DNA of 39,287 bases, from contig CADEEV010000044.1 in assembly GCA_902826455.1 (NCBI GenBank), positions 1 to 39,287 on the forward strand, in the 5' to 3' direction. This document shows, piece by piece, positions 16,532 through 24,108 of this stretch. Within the stretch, counting starts at the first letter, position 1; each line of letters begins with the position of its first letter. The stretch is from an uncultured Acidobacteriota bacterium. GTDB taxonomy: Bacteria > Acidobacteriota > Vicinamibacteria > Fen-336. Both the position numbers and the translations under genes were made by a program. The notes beneath the pieces are model-generated. The model worked only from the letters and a program-made list of their open reading frames with translations. It had not been told where the DNA came from and did not search any database.

Positions 16532-17939
16532 GTACCGCCGCGTCGCGACGCTGCGCAGCGCCGCGGCGCTGCGTGAGCACCTGTCGACCCTCGGCGTGAC
16601 GCTGCCGCTCGACGAGCGTGTCGAAGCCTCGGGCCCGCTCGCAGCTCCTTTCAGGACGCCCGACGGCTTCCGCATCGGGAACCGCTTCTGCATCCACCCC
16701 ATGGAAGGCTGGGACGGCACGACGGACGGCCTTCCCACGGACCTCACGCGACGGCGCTGGGCGCGCTTCGGCCAGAGCGGCGCCAAGCTGGTCTGGGGCG
16801 GCGAGGCCGTGGCCGTGAGCCCGGAGGGCCGCGCCAACCCGAATCAGCTCCTGATGGCCCCGGCGACCCTGGGCGGCATCGAGCAGCTCCGGCGCGATCT
16901 CGTCGACGCCCATGCCGCCGCCTTCGGCCGGAGCGACGACCTGCTCGTGGGCCTGCAGCTCACCCACTCGGGCCGCTTCGCGCGGCCGCGCCAGAAGACG
17001 CAGGCCGAGCCCGTGATCCTGTATCACCATCCCGTGCTCGACCGGCGCCTCGGCCTCGGGCCCGAGAGCCCCGTGCTGAGCGACGCCGAGATCGAGCGCC
17101 TGATCGGCTGCTTCGTCGAGGCGGCGGCCATGGCCTGGCAGGCGGGCTACGCGTTCGTGGACGTGAAGCACTGCCACGGCTACCTCGGTCACGAGTTCCT
17201 GAGCGCCCGCCACCGGCCCGGGCCGTACGGCGGCAGCTTCGAGAACCGCACGCGCTTCCTGCGCGAGATCGTCGGCGGCATCCGCGCTCGCGTTCCGGAG
17301 CTGCGGATCGGCGTGCGGCTGTCGGCCTTCGACATCGTCCCGTATCGCACAGGCCCGGAAGGCCACGGCGTCCCCGAGACGGCTTCACTGCCCTACGACG
17401 CCGCCTTCGGACTCGAGGCCGACCTGGAGGACGCGACGCAGTTCCTGCGCCTGCTCGAGTCGCTCGGCGTGACGCTCGTGAACCTGACGGCAGGCAGCCC
17501 GTATTACAACCCGCACATCCAGCGGCCCGCGCTGTTCCCGCCCTCCGACGGCTACGGGCCGCCCGAGGATCCCTTCGTCGGCGTCGCGCGCCAGGTCGCG
17601 GCGACGGCCGAGCTGAAGCGGCGCTTCCCCGGCCTCACGATCGTGGGCTCGGCCTACAGCTACTTGCAGGAATGGCTGCCGAACGTCGCGCAGGCCGTGG
17701 TGGGCGGCGGCGGCGCCGACTTCGTGGGCCTCGGCCGCATGGTGCTGTCGTATCCCGAGCTTCCGGCCGATGTCCTCGCCGGACGCACGCTCACGCGACG
17801 CCTCATCTGCCGCACCTTCAGCGACTGCACCACGGCGCCGCGCAAGGGCCTGGTGTCCGGCTGCTATCCCCTCGACCACTTCTACAAGGAGCGGCCGGAG
17901 TTCGACGCCCTCGCGGGCTTCAAGAAGGCGGCCGGCTAG
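16524..17939 (+). CDS. NADH:flavin oxidoreductase of the Old Yellow Enzyme family
   Basis: 471 residues from ATG 16524, inside the end of the upstream gene. Family elements include [19 protein letters not shown] (51-69), [13 protein letters not shown] (143-155), and the substrate-site stretch [17 protein letters not shown] (214-230) followed by [18 protein letters not shown]. Relatives read HGAHGYLxxQFLS there. [21 protein letters not shown] near 391-411 is the FMN phosphate site. The C-terminus has Cys429, Cys435 and Cys447. The spacing mimics the 4Fe-4S motif of 2,4-dienoyl-CoA reductase-type members, but Phe432 stands in the second position, and the extra flavin/NADPH domains of that group are absent. 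The reaction is probably reduction of an activated C=C bond or a dehydrogenation; the substrate is unknown. It converges with the M19 dipeptidase gene 7 bp later. Confidence 0.88.
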   Translation: MTEYRRVATLRSAAALREHLSTLGVTLPLDERVEASGPLAAPFRTPDGFRIGNRFCIHPMEGWDGTTDGLPTDLTRRRWARFGQSGAKLVWGGEAVAVSPEGRANPNQLLMAPATLGGIEQLRRDLVDAHAAAFGRSDDLLVGLQLTHSGRFARPRQKTQAEPVILYHHPVLDRRLGLGPESPVLSDAEIERLIGCFVEAAAMAWQAGYAFVDVKHCHGYLGHEFLSARHRPGPYGGSFENRTRFLREIVGGIRARVPELRIGVRLSAFDIVPYRTGPEGHGVPETASLPYDAAFGLEADLEDATQFLRLLESLGVTLVNLTAGSPYYNPHIQRPALFPPSDGYGPPEDPFVGVARQVAATAELKRRFPGLTIVGSAYSYLQEWLPNVAQAVVGGGGADFVGLGRMVLSYPELPADVLAGRTLTRRLICRTFSDCTTAPRKGLVSGCYPLDHFYKERPEFDALAGFKKAAG

Positions 17940-17946
17940 TCCCCAT

Positions 17947-19143
17947 TCAGGGCGCGACCGTCGGAAGCGCCTGTCGTTCCACGGCGGCGAGCACGCGCAG
18001 GAAGTTCTCGCCCGCCAGCTTGCGCAGCTCGGCGTCGCTCCAACCGCGGCGCGCGAGCTCCTCGAACAGGGCCGGGAAGCGCGACGTGTCCTCGAGCCCG
18101 GCGATCCGGTAGGACTCCATGCCATCGAAGTCGGCGCCCAGGCCGACGTGATCGATCCCGGCGACCTTGCGGATGTGGTCGATGTGGTCGGCGACGTCGG
18201 TGAGCCTCACGGGCGGTGCGGGGTTCTCCGCCTCCCACACCGCCATGTCCTTGCGGGCCGCCGGCCGATCGTTTCCATGCCGCGCCATGAGCACCGCCCA
18301 GTACGCGTCGCCGCGCTCGTACCAGGCCCAGTGCTCGCGCGTCGTGAAGTACGCGACGAAGGTGACCATCACGATCCCGCCGTTCGTGGCGACGCGTCGC
18401 AGCAGCGCATCGGGCACGTTGCGCGGCGCCGGGCACAACGCCCGCGCGTTGGAATGCGAGAGGATGACGGGCGCCCGCGCCAGCTCGAGGACGTCGAACG
18501 CCGTCGCGTCGGCCGCGTGGGAGAGATCCACCAGCATCCCGAGGCGGTTCATCTCCCGCACCACCTCGACGCCGAACGGAGACAGGCCGTCGAAGCGCGC
18601 GGCGCCCGCGTTGGCGTCGCCGATGTCGTTGGTGTCGTCCCAGGTCAGCGTCATCGCCCGGACGCCGTGCCGGTACGCCGCCCTCAGCAGCGCCAGCGAG
18701 CCGCCGATCTGGTCGCCGCCTTCGAGCCCGAGGAGGGCGGCGATGCGGCCCGCCTGGAAGGCGGCGCGGAGACCGGCGCCGTCGGTCACCACCGTGAGGT
18801 CCTTGGGGTGACGGGCCGCCAGCTCGCGGAACAGGCCCGTCGAGTCGCGGATGCCTTTCTCGCGGTCCGCCTCGGCCATGAAGCCGACGGTGAAGATCGC
18901 CGCACCCACGCGGCCCGCGCGCAAGCGCGGCAGATCCACCTGCCCGACCGTGGGCTTCCCGATGTCGTAGGCGGTCGCCGGCAACAGGCCCTTCTCGTCC
19001 TCGGTGAGGTAGTGAAGGAGCAGGTCGTTGTGCCCGTCGACGAGCGGCGTCTGCTTCAACAAGGCGTCGATCCGCGAGCCGACGCTCACCGGAGCCGCAG
19101 CGGCTCCGCCCGACAGCAGGACGAGCAGGGAGATCGCGATCAC
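17947..19143 (-). CDS. Secreted membrane-dipeptidase-type zinc peptidase (M19)
   Basis: 398 residues from GTG 19143, beginning with a Sec signal (VIAISLLVLLSGGAAAAP). The M19 binuclear zinc ligands are all present: His38 and Asp40 in VDGHND, the bridging Glu141 in LGLEGGDQ, His209 in VDLSHAAD, His230 in ILSHSNAR, and the catalytic Asp338 in GLGADFDG. The length is usual for renal-dipeptidase-like enzymes, which cleave dipeptides with relaxed stereospecificity at the C-terminal residue (including D-residues), N-acyl-amino acids in some subgroups, or beta-lactams. It is last in the leftward run of exported hydrolases, 27 bp after the esterase, so it likely works outside the cytoplasm on the same material. 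It converges with the OYE-family gene. Confidence 0.95.
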   Translation of the reverse strand: MIAISLLVLLSGGAAAAPVSVGSRIDALLKQTPLVDGHNDLLLHYLTEDEKGLLPATAYDIGKPTVGQVDLPRLRAGRVGAAIFTVGFMAEADREKGIRDSTGLFRELAARHPKDLTVVTDGAGLRAAFQAGRIAALLGLEGGDQIGGSLALLRAAYRHGVRAMTLTWDDTNDIGDANAGAARFDGLSPFGVEVVREMNRLGMLVDLSHAADATAFDVLELARAPVILSHSNARALCPAPRNVPDALLRRVATNGGIVMVTFVAYFTTREHWAWYERGDAYWAVLMARHGNDRPAARKDMAVWEAENPAPPVRLTDVADHIDHIRKVAGIDHVGLGADFDGMESYRIAGLEDTSRFPALFEELARRGWSDAELRKLAGENFLRVLAAVERQALPTVAP

Positions 19144-19170
19144 CGGGCGCTCACGTTCCTGCGCCCATTA

Positions 19171-21201
19171 TCAGGGCTTCGACAAGTCGAAGGCGGCACC
19201 GTCCTGGAACAGGTACTGGACCGGCCAGGCCTCGCGCAGCGTCGCCAGGGCCTCGGACCAGCGGAAGGCGCCCGACCCGCCCCCGCGCAGCGTCGTGTCC
19301 GGCACCACGGCCACCACCGCGTCCGCGAACAGCGCGGCGTCTCCGCGCGGCGCCACCTGGAGCGCCTTCACGTGCAGGACCTCGCGCGCGAAGCGCGCCA
19401 CGATCTCGGCGTCCTCGAGCATCTCGAAGAGCTGCGGCCGGCCGCTCAGCAGGCCGTTGTAGGCCTGGTTCGCGAGAACACCCGAGAGCGGATTCGCGTA
19501 GGCCTCGGCCTCCCCGGCGGTGACGAGGGTCGGGTCGTCGATCGATTCGGCCTTGTAGCGCATGCGAGTCTCGCCGGCGCCACGGGTGTCGAACGAGAGC
19601 ACGTCGTGGCCGGCCTCGACCAGCTTCACGATCTCCCGCCACGTGTCCGGCCCGACCTTCCCGTCGAGAGCCAGGTCGAGGATGGTGGTGGTGTGTGCGG
19701 CCCCGTCGCCGTAGATCCGCAGCACCGGGATCGTCAGGTTCCCGCTGTGGCCCACCCGGTAGCGCTCGACGTGGATGCCGTCGCTGACCGTGGGGCCGAG
19801 CGCCTTCCAGGCGATCACGCCGCGGCTGCCGCGCTCCGCACTCTCGGCGACCACCGGCCAGCTCGCGACCCTGGCCGACTCGGCTCCGTCGTAGAGCGCC
19901 TTGAAATCCCTGGCGCCGCGCCTGGGCCGGGAGCGCGCGTCGTCACGGATGAGCTCGGGCAAGGAGCGGCCGGGAAGATCCACGCGCACCTGGCCGGTCG
20001 GCGTGCAGCGCAGGGTCTCGGCGTCGAGGAGCGCGACGGTCGCGAGGCCTTCGTGGACCGGCAGGCCGTTCCAGCGGTCGAGGAAGGCGAAGGCCGCGAG
20101 GCGGTTCTCGGGCGAGTAGGCGTGGCCGTGGTAGCCCTGCGTGAAGCCCACGCGGTCCGCCTTGCCGAAGCGACCGTACAGGGTTGACAGCTCGCGATAC
20201 GTGCGGCGCGCCCCTTCGATCGGCACGAAGTCCTTGATCGCCGACGCGATCACGAGCGGCCGCGGGTAGACGAGAGCCAGGAGGCCGGGATGGTCGATGC
20301 CTGCGGCGACGAGCCCGGAGGGATCCTGCTCGGGGTCCGTGTCGGGGTCCTCGAAGATCCGGTTCGCCATCCGCATCGGCAGCGCCGTGACGTAGCACGA
20401 CGGGGCCACGACCCCGATGCGCTCGTCGAGGGCGCCGATCCAGGCCGACTGCAGGCCGCCGCCGCTGGTGCCGGTGATCGAGATGCGCGCGGCATCGACC
20501 TCCGGCCGCGTCAGCAGGTAGTCGAGGGCCCGCATGCCGTCCCAGATCTCGTAGCGGCTCAAGCTCGTCCCCGCGAGGCACGCGAGGTTGCCGAGCACCG
20601 CGTGCTCGCCGCAGACGAGGTTGTAGCGGCTCTTCCTCGCGGCGGGGTCCCAATACTGGCTGCGCTCTCCCTGTCCCACGGGATCCCACGAGAGCACCAC
20701 GTAGCCGCGGGCCACGAGCTGGCCGGCGATCTCCTGGTAGTTCTTGAACGACTTGCCGTCGGGGGCGTGGCCGCACGGCAGCAGCACGGCCGGCCGCTTC
20801 GACACCGGGCCCTCGGGAACGTAGAGCAGCGCCGTCACGTGGAGGCCGGGCTGGCTCTCGAAGATCACCTTCTCGATGCGATATCCGGACATGGGCACGG
20901 TGCCGGTGATGCGGGCGTTGAGCGGCGTCCGGGTCTGCGGGAGCCCGCCGATCAGCTCGAGGAGCGCCGCCCGCATCGCCTTCTGCTTCGCGAGCAGCTC
21001 GGCCTCGGTGCGCAGGCCCGCGAAGGCCGCGAGGCGCGCGTCGTCCTGGCGCCAGGCGCGGTCGAGCTGGTGCTGCAGGAACGGCGTGATGCGCGCGCCC
21101 TCGGGCGGCTCCCCCAGCACCCGGAAGGCGTCCGCCGGAGGACCGTCCGCGGCCGCCGCGCCCGCCAGAGCCAGGAACGCCACGAGCATCGTCGTCTTCA
21201 T
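19171..21201 (-). CDS. Secreted alpha/beta hydrolase, acetyl-xylan-esterase/S9-like, two-lobed
   Basis: 676 residues from ATG 21201 in an ATGA overlap with the upstream amidase gene. The signal peptide is MKTTMLVAFLALAGAAAA. The first lobe is a typical alpha/beta hydrolase: a YVPEG and PAVLLPCGHAPDGKS entry strand, SWDPVGQGERSQYWD (171-185), the nucleophile elbow GTSGGG with Ser246, a candidate acid in SAIKDFVP (Asp324), and a histidine in GYHGHAYSPENR (His358 or His360). This resembles the AXE1/dienelactone-type esterases that deacylate glycans. The second half (about 390-676) keeps hydrolase-like strands (VLSFDTRGAGETRMRYK, VLHVKALQVAPRG) without an obvious GxSxG, so it may be a degenerate second hydrolase lobe. 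It stands in the leftward hydrolase operon of the central locus. Confidence 0.88.
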   Translation of the reverse strand: MKTTMLVAFLALAGAAAADGPPADAFRVLGEPPEGARITPFLQHQLDRAWRQDDARLAAFAGLRTEAELLAKQKAMRAALLELIGGLPQTRTPLNARITGTVPMSGYRIEKVIFESQPGLHVTALLYVPEGPVSKRPAVLLPCGHAPDGKSFKNYQEIAGQLVARGYVVLSWDPVGQGERSQYWDPAARKSRYNLVCGEHAVLGNLACLAGTSLSRYEIWDGMRALDYLLTRPEVDAARISITGTSGGGLQSAWIGALDERIGVVAPSCYVTALPMRMANRIFEDPDTDPEQDPSGLVAAGIDHPGLLALVYPRPLVIASAIKDFVPIEGARRTYRELSTLYGRFGKADRVGFTQGYHGHAYSPENRLAAFAFLDRWNGLPVHEGLATVALLDAETLRCTPTGQVRVDLPGRSLPELIRDDARSRPRRGARDFKALYDGAESARVASWPVVAESAERGSRGVIAWKALGPTVSDGIHVERYRVGHSGNLTIPVLRIYGDGAAHTTTILDLALDGKVGPDTWREIVKLVEAGHDVLSFDTRGAGETRMRYKAESIDDPTLVTAGEAEAYANPLSGVLANQAYNGLLSGRPQLFEMLEDAEIVARFAREVLHVKALQVAPRGDAALFADAVVAVVPDTTLRGGGSGAFRWSEALATLREAWPVQYLFQDGAAFDLSKP

Positions 21202-22457
21202 TCCGTGATCCCCCGATAGGTCTCGGGCCGGCGCTGCTTCAGCACGGCCGAATGCCAGTTTCCCACCCACGGCCGCAGCACCGGCTTCGACAGGTCGATC
21301 GCCTGCACCGCGGTGCCGTCGCCTTCGTTCTTCCAGGTCCGGACCCGGATCTCGCCCGCCGGGTCGATCACCGCGCTCGGCACGTCGTAGCCGCTCGTCA
21401 CGACCCAGACGCCGTTGTCCATGGCGCGCGAGCGGATCTGCGTGAGATCGCCGCCCCAGCCCGGCGCGAAAAGGATCTCCGCCCCGGCCAGCGTGAGCAC
21501 GCGCGCCGGCTCGTCGAAGGCCGTGTCGTGGCAGATCAGGATCCCGATCCGCCCGAAGTCGAGATCGAGGGGCTGGTAGACGTGTCCCGGCGAGAGACCG
21601 GCCTCGACCTCGCCGACCGGGACCTGCACCTTGCGATACGTGCCGGCAAGGGCGCCGTCGCGTCCGATCACGAACGCCGAGTTGTACACGGTCTCGCCCT
21701 GTCTCTCGTAGGCGCCGTAGAGCACGTACGCGTGCTGCTTCCGGGCCTGGGCCGCCAGGGCCTGGAAGGCGGCGCCGCGGGCCTCCTGCGCGGCGCCCAC
21801 GACGTCGAGGCCGGTGCCGATCGAGGTCAGGGCCTCCGGCAGCACGTAGATGTCGGGCTTCTGCGGGGCCGCGCGCTCCATGAGCGCCACGAAGGCGGCC
21901 ACGTTCGCCTCGGGAGTCGAGCGGCCGGACGGCCGCCAGTAGAGCGTCGCGATCCGCGCGACGCGCGACGGAACCGGGGACTGCGCGGCGAACGACACGG
22001 CGCCGAAGCTGACCCGGGCCCGCGGCGCCCACTGGAGCAGCAGGCTCACCTCCGCCTTCTCCGCGCCGGCCGGCGCCGTCAGCACCCCGTCGCAGACGGG
22101 ACGGCCGGCGCTGCCCAGGCCGGTGGCGACGTACTCGGGCGCCACCTCTTCCGCGACGCGGGCGCCCTTCCAGCGCACCTGGCAGACGACGCCGCGCTGC
22201 AGGCTGTCGAGGCCCTGGGCCGTCAGCTCGGCACGCAGCCGGTAGCTCTGGCCGCCCGCCACGGGGGCGTCGCGACGGAAGCCGCCGAAGACGGTGGCGA
22301 GGCCGCGGCCCGCCACCTCCAGCCGCCCGCCGTTGCTGGCATAGGCGGGCGCCAGGGCCGGACGCGGCGCGAACCGGCTCCAGCCCCCGTCCGGTGCGTC
22401 GGCCCGGAAGGCCACGAGGTTCTCGGCCGCGACGAGCGCGAGCACGGCGAGCAGCAC
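21198..22457 (-). CDS. Carbon-nitrogen hydrolase (nitrilase superfamily) with N-terminal beta-rich domain
   Basis: 419 residues from GTG 22457, one base after the upstream gene's stop. A short hydrophobic leader (VLLAVLALVAAE) suggests export. Residues about 12-160 are beta-rich and look like a carbohydrate-binding-type jelly roll (SYRLRAELTAQG, AEVSLLLQWAPRARVSFGAVSF). The rest is the nitrilase fold with the Glu-Lys-Cys triad: Glu208 in VLPEALTS, Lys276 in YRKVQVP, and Cys309 in ILICHDTAFDEPAR. Such enzymes hydrolyse amides or transfer acyl groups. An exported member fused to a sugar-binding-like domain fits removal of N-acyl or amide groups from a glycan, which is inference. The stop overlaps the esterase start (ATGA). 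Confidence 0.9.
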   Translation of the reverse strand: MLLAVLALVAAENLVAFRADAPDGGWSRFAPRPALAPAYASNGGRLEVAGRGLATVFGGFRRDAPVAGGQSYRLRAELTAQGLDSLQRGVVCQVRWKGARVAEEVAPEYVATGLGSAGRPVCDGVLTAPAGAEKAEVSLLLQWAPRARVSFGAVSFAAQSPVPSRVARIATLYWRPSGRSTPEANVAAFVALMERAAPQKPDIYVLPEALTSIGTGLDVVGAAQEARGAAFQALAAQARKQHAYVLYGAYERQGETVYNSAFVIGRDGALAGTYRKVQVPVGEVEAGLSPGHVYQPLDLDFGRIGILICHDTAFDEPARVLTLAGAEILFAPGWGGDLTQIRSRAMDNGVWVVTSGYDVPSAVIDPAGEIRVRTWKNEGDGTAVQAIDLSKPVLRPWVGNWHSAVLKQRRPETYRGITE

Positions 22458-22458
22458 G

Positions 22459-24024
22459 CTAGACCCCCTTGCGCCAGTTGGCGTCGCCCGCCGCCTTCAG
22501 GGTGACGCTGAGCGACCCGTCCGCGTTCACCGGCTGGGCGCAGGCCCAGCGCACCGGCCGGCGCACGCCGAAGCTCTCGATCTCCGCCTTGAGCCGCACT
22601 TCCTGGCCCTCCTGGCCCTGCGGCAGGACGAAGGACGCCTGGCGCAGCCGACCCGCGTACGGGTGGCCGGCGTCGAGGCCGCCCGCGACGCTCCAGCGGC
22701 CGTCGGGCGCGGCGACGCTCACGTGCAGGATCCCCGGCACGCCCGCGACGCCGTCGTTCGCGAAGGCGATCACGAGCTCCGCGGTGCCGTAGCGCTTGCG
22801 CTGCCAGATCCACGACGGACGCACGCGGTAGCCGATCCGCTGCCGCAGGTCCGCGAAGACGCGCGGGCGGGCCGCATCGTAGCGCGCGACGCCCTCGGCC
22901 TCGGTCCACAGCGACCAGTAGTTGCCGCCGAGGTCGAGGGTGTGGAGGACGGTGTTCTCGATGACGTCGACACCGGCGGCGTCGGTCTTGTAGTTGGGCG
23001 TGTCGGTCCGGTAGTGGCGGTGGTAACCGTCCTCCATGATCACGGCGAGCCAGGGCGGCCGGTTCGCGAGCTCCTCGATCTGGATCGGCTCGTCCAGGAT
23101 GATGCTGTCGGAGCGCAGCCAGGCGCCCGCACGCACCGCGTCGTCGTGGACCTGGTGGTTCCCGACCCCGCTGATGTCGGGTTGCGTGTTCACGGCGAGG
23201 GGCGTCTTCTTCCAGGTCTCGAGCTGCACGCGGGTCATGTCGACGAAGGTGCGCTCGGCGGTCAGGTAGTCCGGGAACGGGCTCGCGTAGTCGCTCACGT
23301 GGCCCTCGCCCCAGAAGCCGAACATCATCAGGTCCACGAACTCCACGAGCGGGTTGCCGTCGAACTCGGCGGCCAGCAGCCCGTTGAGATCGCGGAACGC
23401 CTTCTGGAACTCCGGATGGTCCGAGCGCGGCTCGACCCGCTTCGGCCCCGGCTTGCCGGCCTTGCGCTCCACCGTCACCGTCGGCACCTTGCCGAGCAGG
23501 TAGTCCGGGATCGAAAGGTGCGCGGGCTGGATCTCGGGGCTCGAGAGCTGGATGCGGAAGCCGACGCGCTTGCCGTGGCGCCTGGCCGCGTCGAACGTCG
23601 CGGCCCAGACCGGGTTCTTGTCGAGGCGGCCCGGCTGCGACTGCACGTCGCGCCAGTCGCAGCGGATGTAGAGGACGTCGGCCAGCGCCAGGCTCGCCAT
23701 GCGCTCGACGGCGTCCTCCAGCGTCTGCCGGCCGTCGCGCGCGGCCAGGGCCGGGCCGTTCTCCTCCCACGTGTAGCCGACGAGTCCCATGCCGAAGTTC
23801 GGCACCGGGCCACGGGCGGCCGTTGTGTTGAGGATCGTGTACCAGCCCTCGTCCTGGTCGATCCCGAAGGGGCCCTGGTTGAGACGCGTCGACGGCCGCG
23901 GCCCCGAACCGAAGTCGTGGCCCTGCCACAGGTGGGTCGGCACGTCGGCCGAAGCACGGCCTGCGGAGCCCGCCAGCAAGGAAACGGCCGCACCCGCCTT
24001 GATGAAGTCGCGCCTCGAGCTCAT
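22459..24024 (-). CDS. Tat-exported TIM-barrel, glycoside-hydrolase-like protein (DUF4832-like)
   Basis: 521 residues from ATG 24024 with a GGAGG site 4 nt upstream. The N-terminus is a clear Tat signal (SSRRDFIKAGAAVSLLAGSAG). Residues about 75-380 read as a glycosidase-like barrel: LADVLYIRCDWRDVQ (113-127), VGFRIQLSSPEI (154-165), VDLMMFGFWGEGH (230-242), PLAVNTQPDISG (275-286) and LAVIMEDGYHRHY (326-338). Glu240 in FWGEGH is the likely acid/base or nucleophile, as in FWGEWH of DUF4832-type putative glycosidases. A beta-sandwich follows from about 405 (TAELVIAFANDGVAGVPG), typical of that group. I cannot name a CAZy family or substrate. It is first in the leftward operon and sits under the consensus TATAAT and palindrome shared with the symporter operon, so it is probably co-regulated with sugar uptake. 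Confidence 0.78.
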   Translation of the reverse strand: MSSRRDFIKAGAAVSLLAGSAGRASADVPTHLWQGHDFGSGPRPSTRLNQGPFGIDQDEGWYTILNTTAARGPVPNFGMGLVGYTWEENGPALAARDGRQTLEDAVERMASLALADVLYIRCDWRDVQSQPGRLDKNPVWAATFDAARRHGKRVGFRIQLSSPEIQPAHLSIPDYLLGKVPTVTVERKAGKPGPKRVEPRSDHPEFQKAFRDLNGLLAAEFDGNPLVEFVDLMMFGFWGEGHVSDYASPFPDYLTAERTFVDMTRVQLETWKKTPLAVNTQPDISGVGNHQVHDDAVRAGAWLRSDSIILDEPIQIEELANRPPWLAVIMEDGYHRHYRTDTPNYKTDAAGVDVIENTVLHTLDLGGNYWSLWTEAEGVARYDAARPRVFADLRQRIGYRVRPSWIWQRKRYGTAELVIAFANDGVAGVPGILHVSVAAPDGRWSVAGGLDAGHPYAGRLRQASFVLPQGQEGQEVRLKAEIESFGVRRPVRWACAQPVNADGSLSVTLKAAGDANWRKGV

Positions 24025-24056
24025 GGAACCTCCGCTTGACCGGGTGAACGGAAGAG

Positions 24057-24062
24057 ATTATA
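24057..24062 (-). promoter_or_regulatory. Consensus -10 box for the leftward hydrolase operon
   Basis: Read on the minus strand these bases are TATAAT, a perfect sigma-70-type -10 hexamer, 33 bp before the ATG at 24024. The GC content of this 84-bp intergenic region is far below that of the neighbouring genes. The -35 position (about 24080-24085) is not a good TTGACA match and lies inside the palindrome at 24069-24088, suggesting that regulator binding controls access. A weaker plus-strand TTTAAT at 24079-24084 could serve the symporter operon. Confidence 0.6.
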
Positions 24063-24068
24063 AGCAAT

Positions 24069-24088
24069 CGCAATTTCATTTAATTGCG
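24069..24088. promoter_or_regulatory. Perfect 7-6-7 palindrome, candidate operator between divergent operons
   Basis: CGCAATT (24069-24075) is mirrored by AATTGCG (24082-24088) around the spacer TCATTT. It lies in the middle of the only AT-rich stretch of the central locus, over the -35/spacer region of the leftward TATAAT promoter and 20 bp before the symporter GTG. A dimeric repressor or activator of GntR, LacI or similar type would fit the 20-bp size. No regulator gene is within the window, so the protein would be encoded elsewhere. The site is seen directly; its function is inferred. Confidence 0.6.
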
Positions 24089-24108
24089 TTTACTGAGGAT
24101 TCCGCCCC

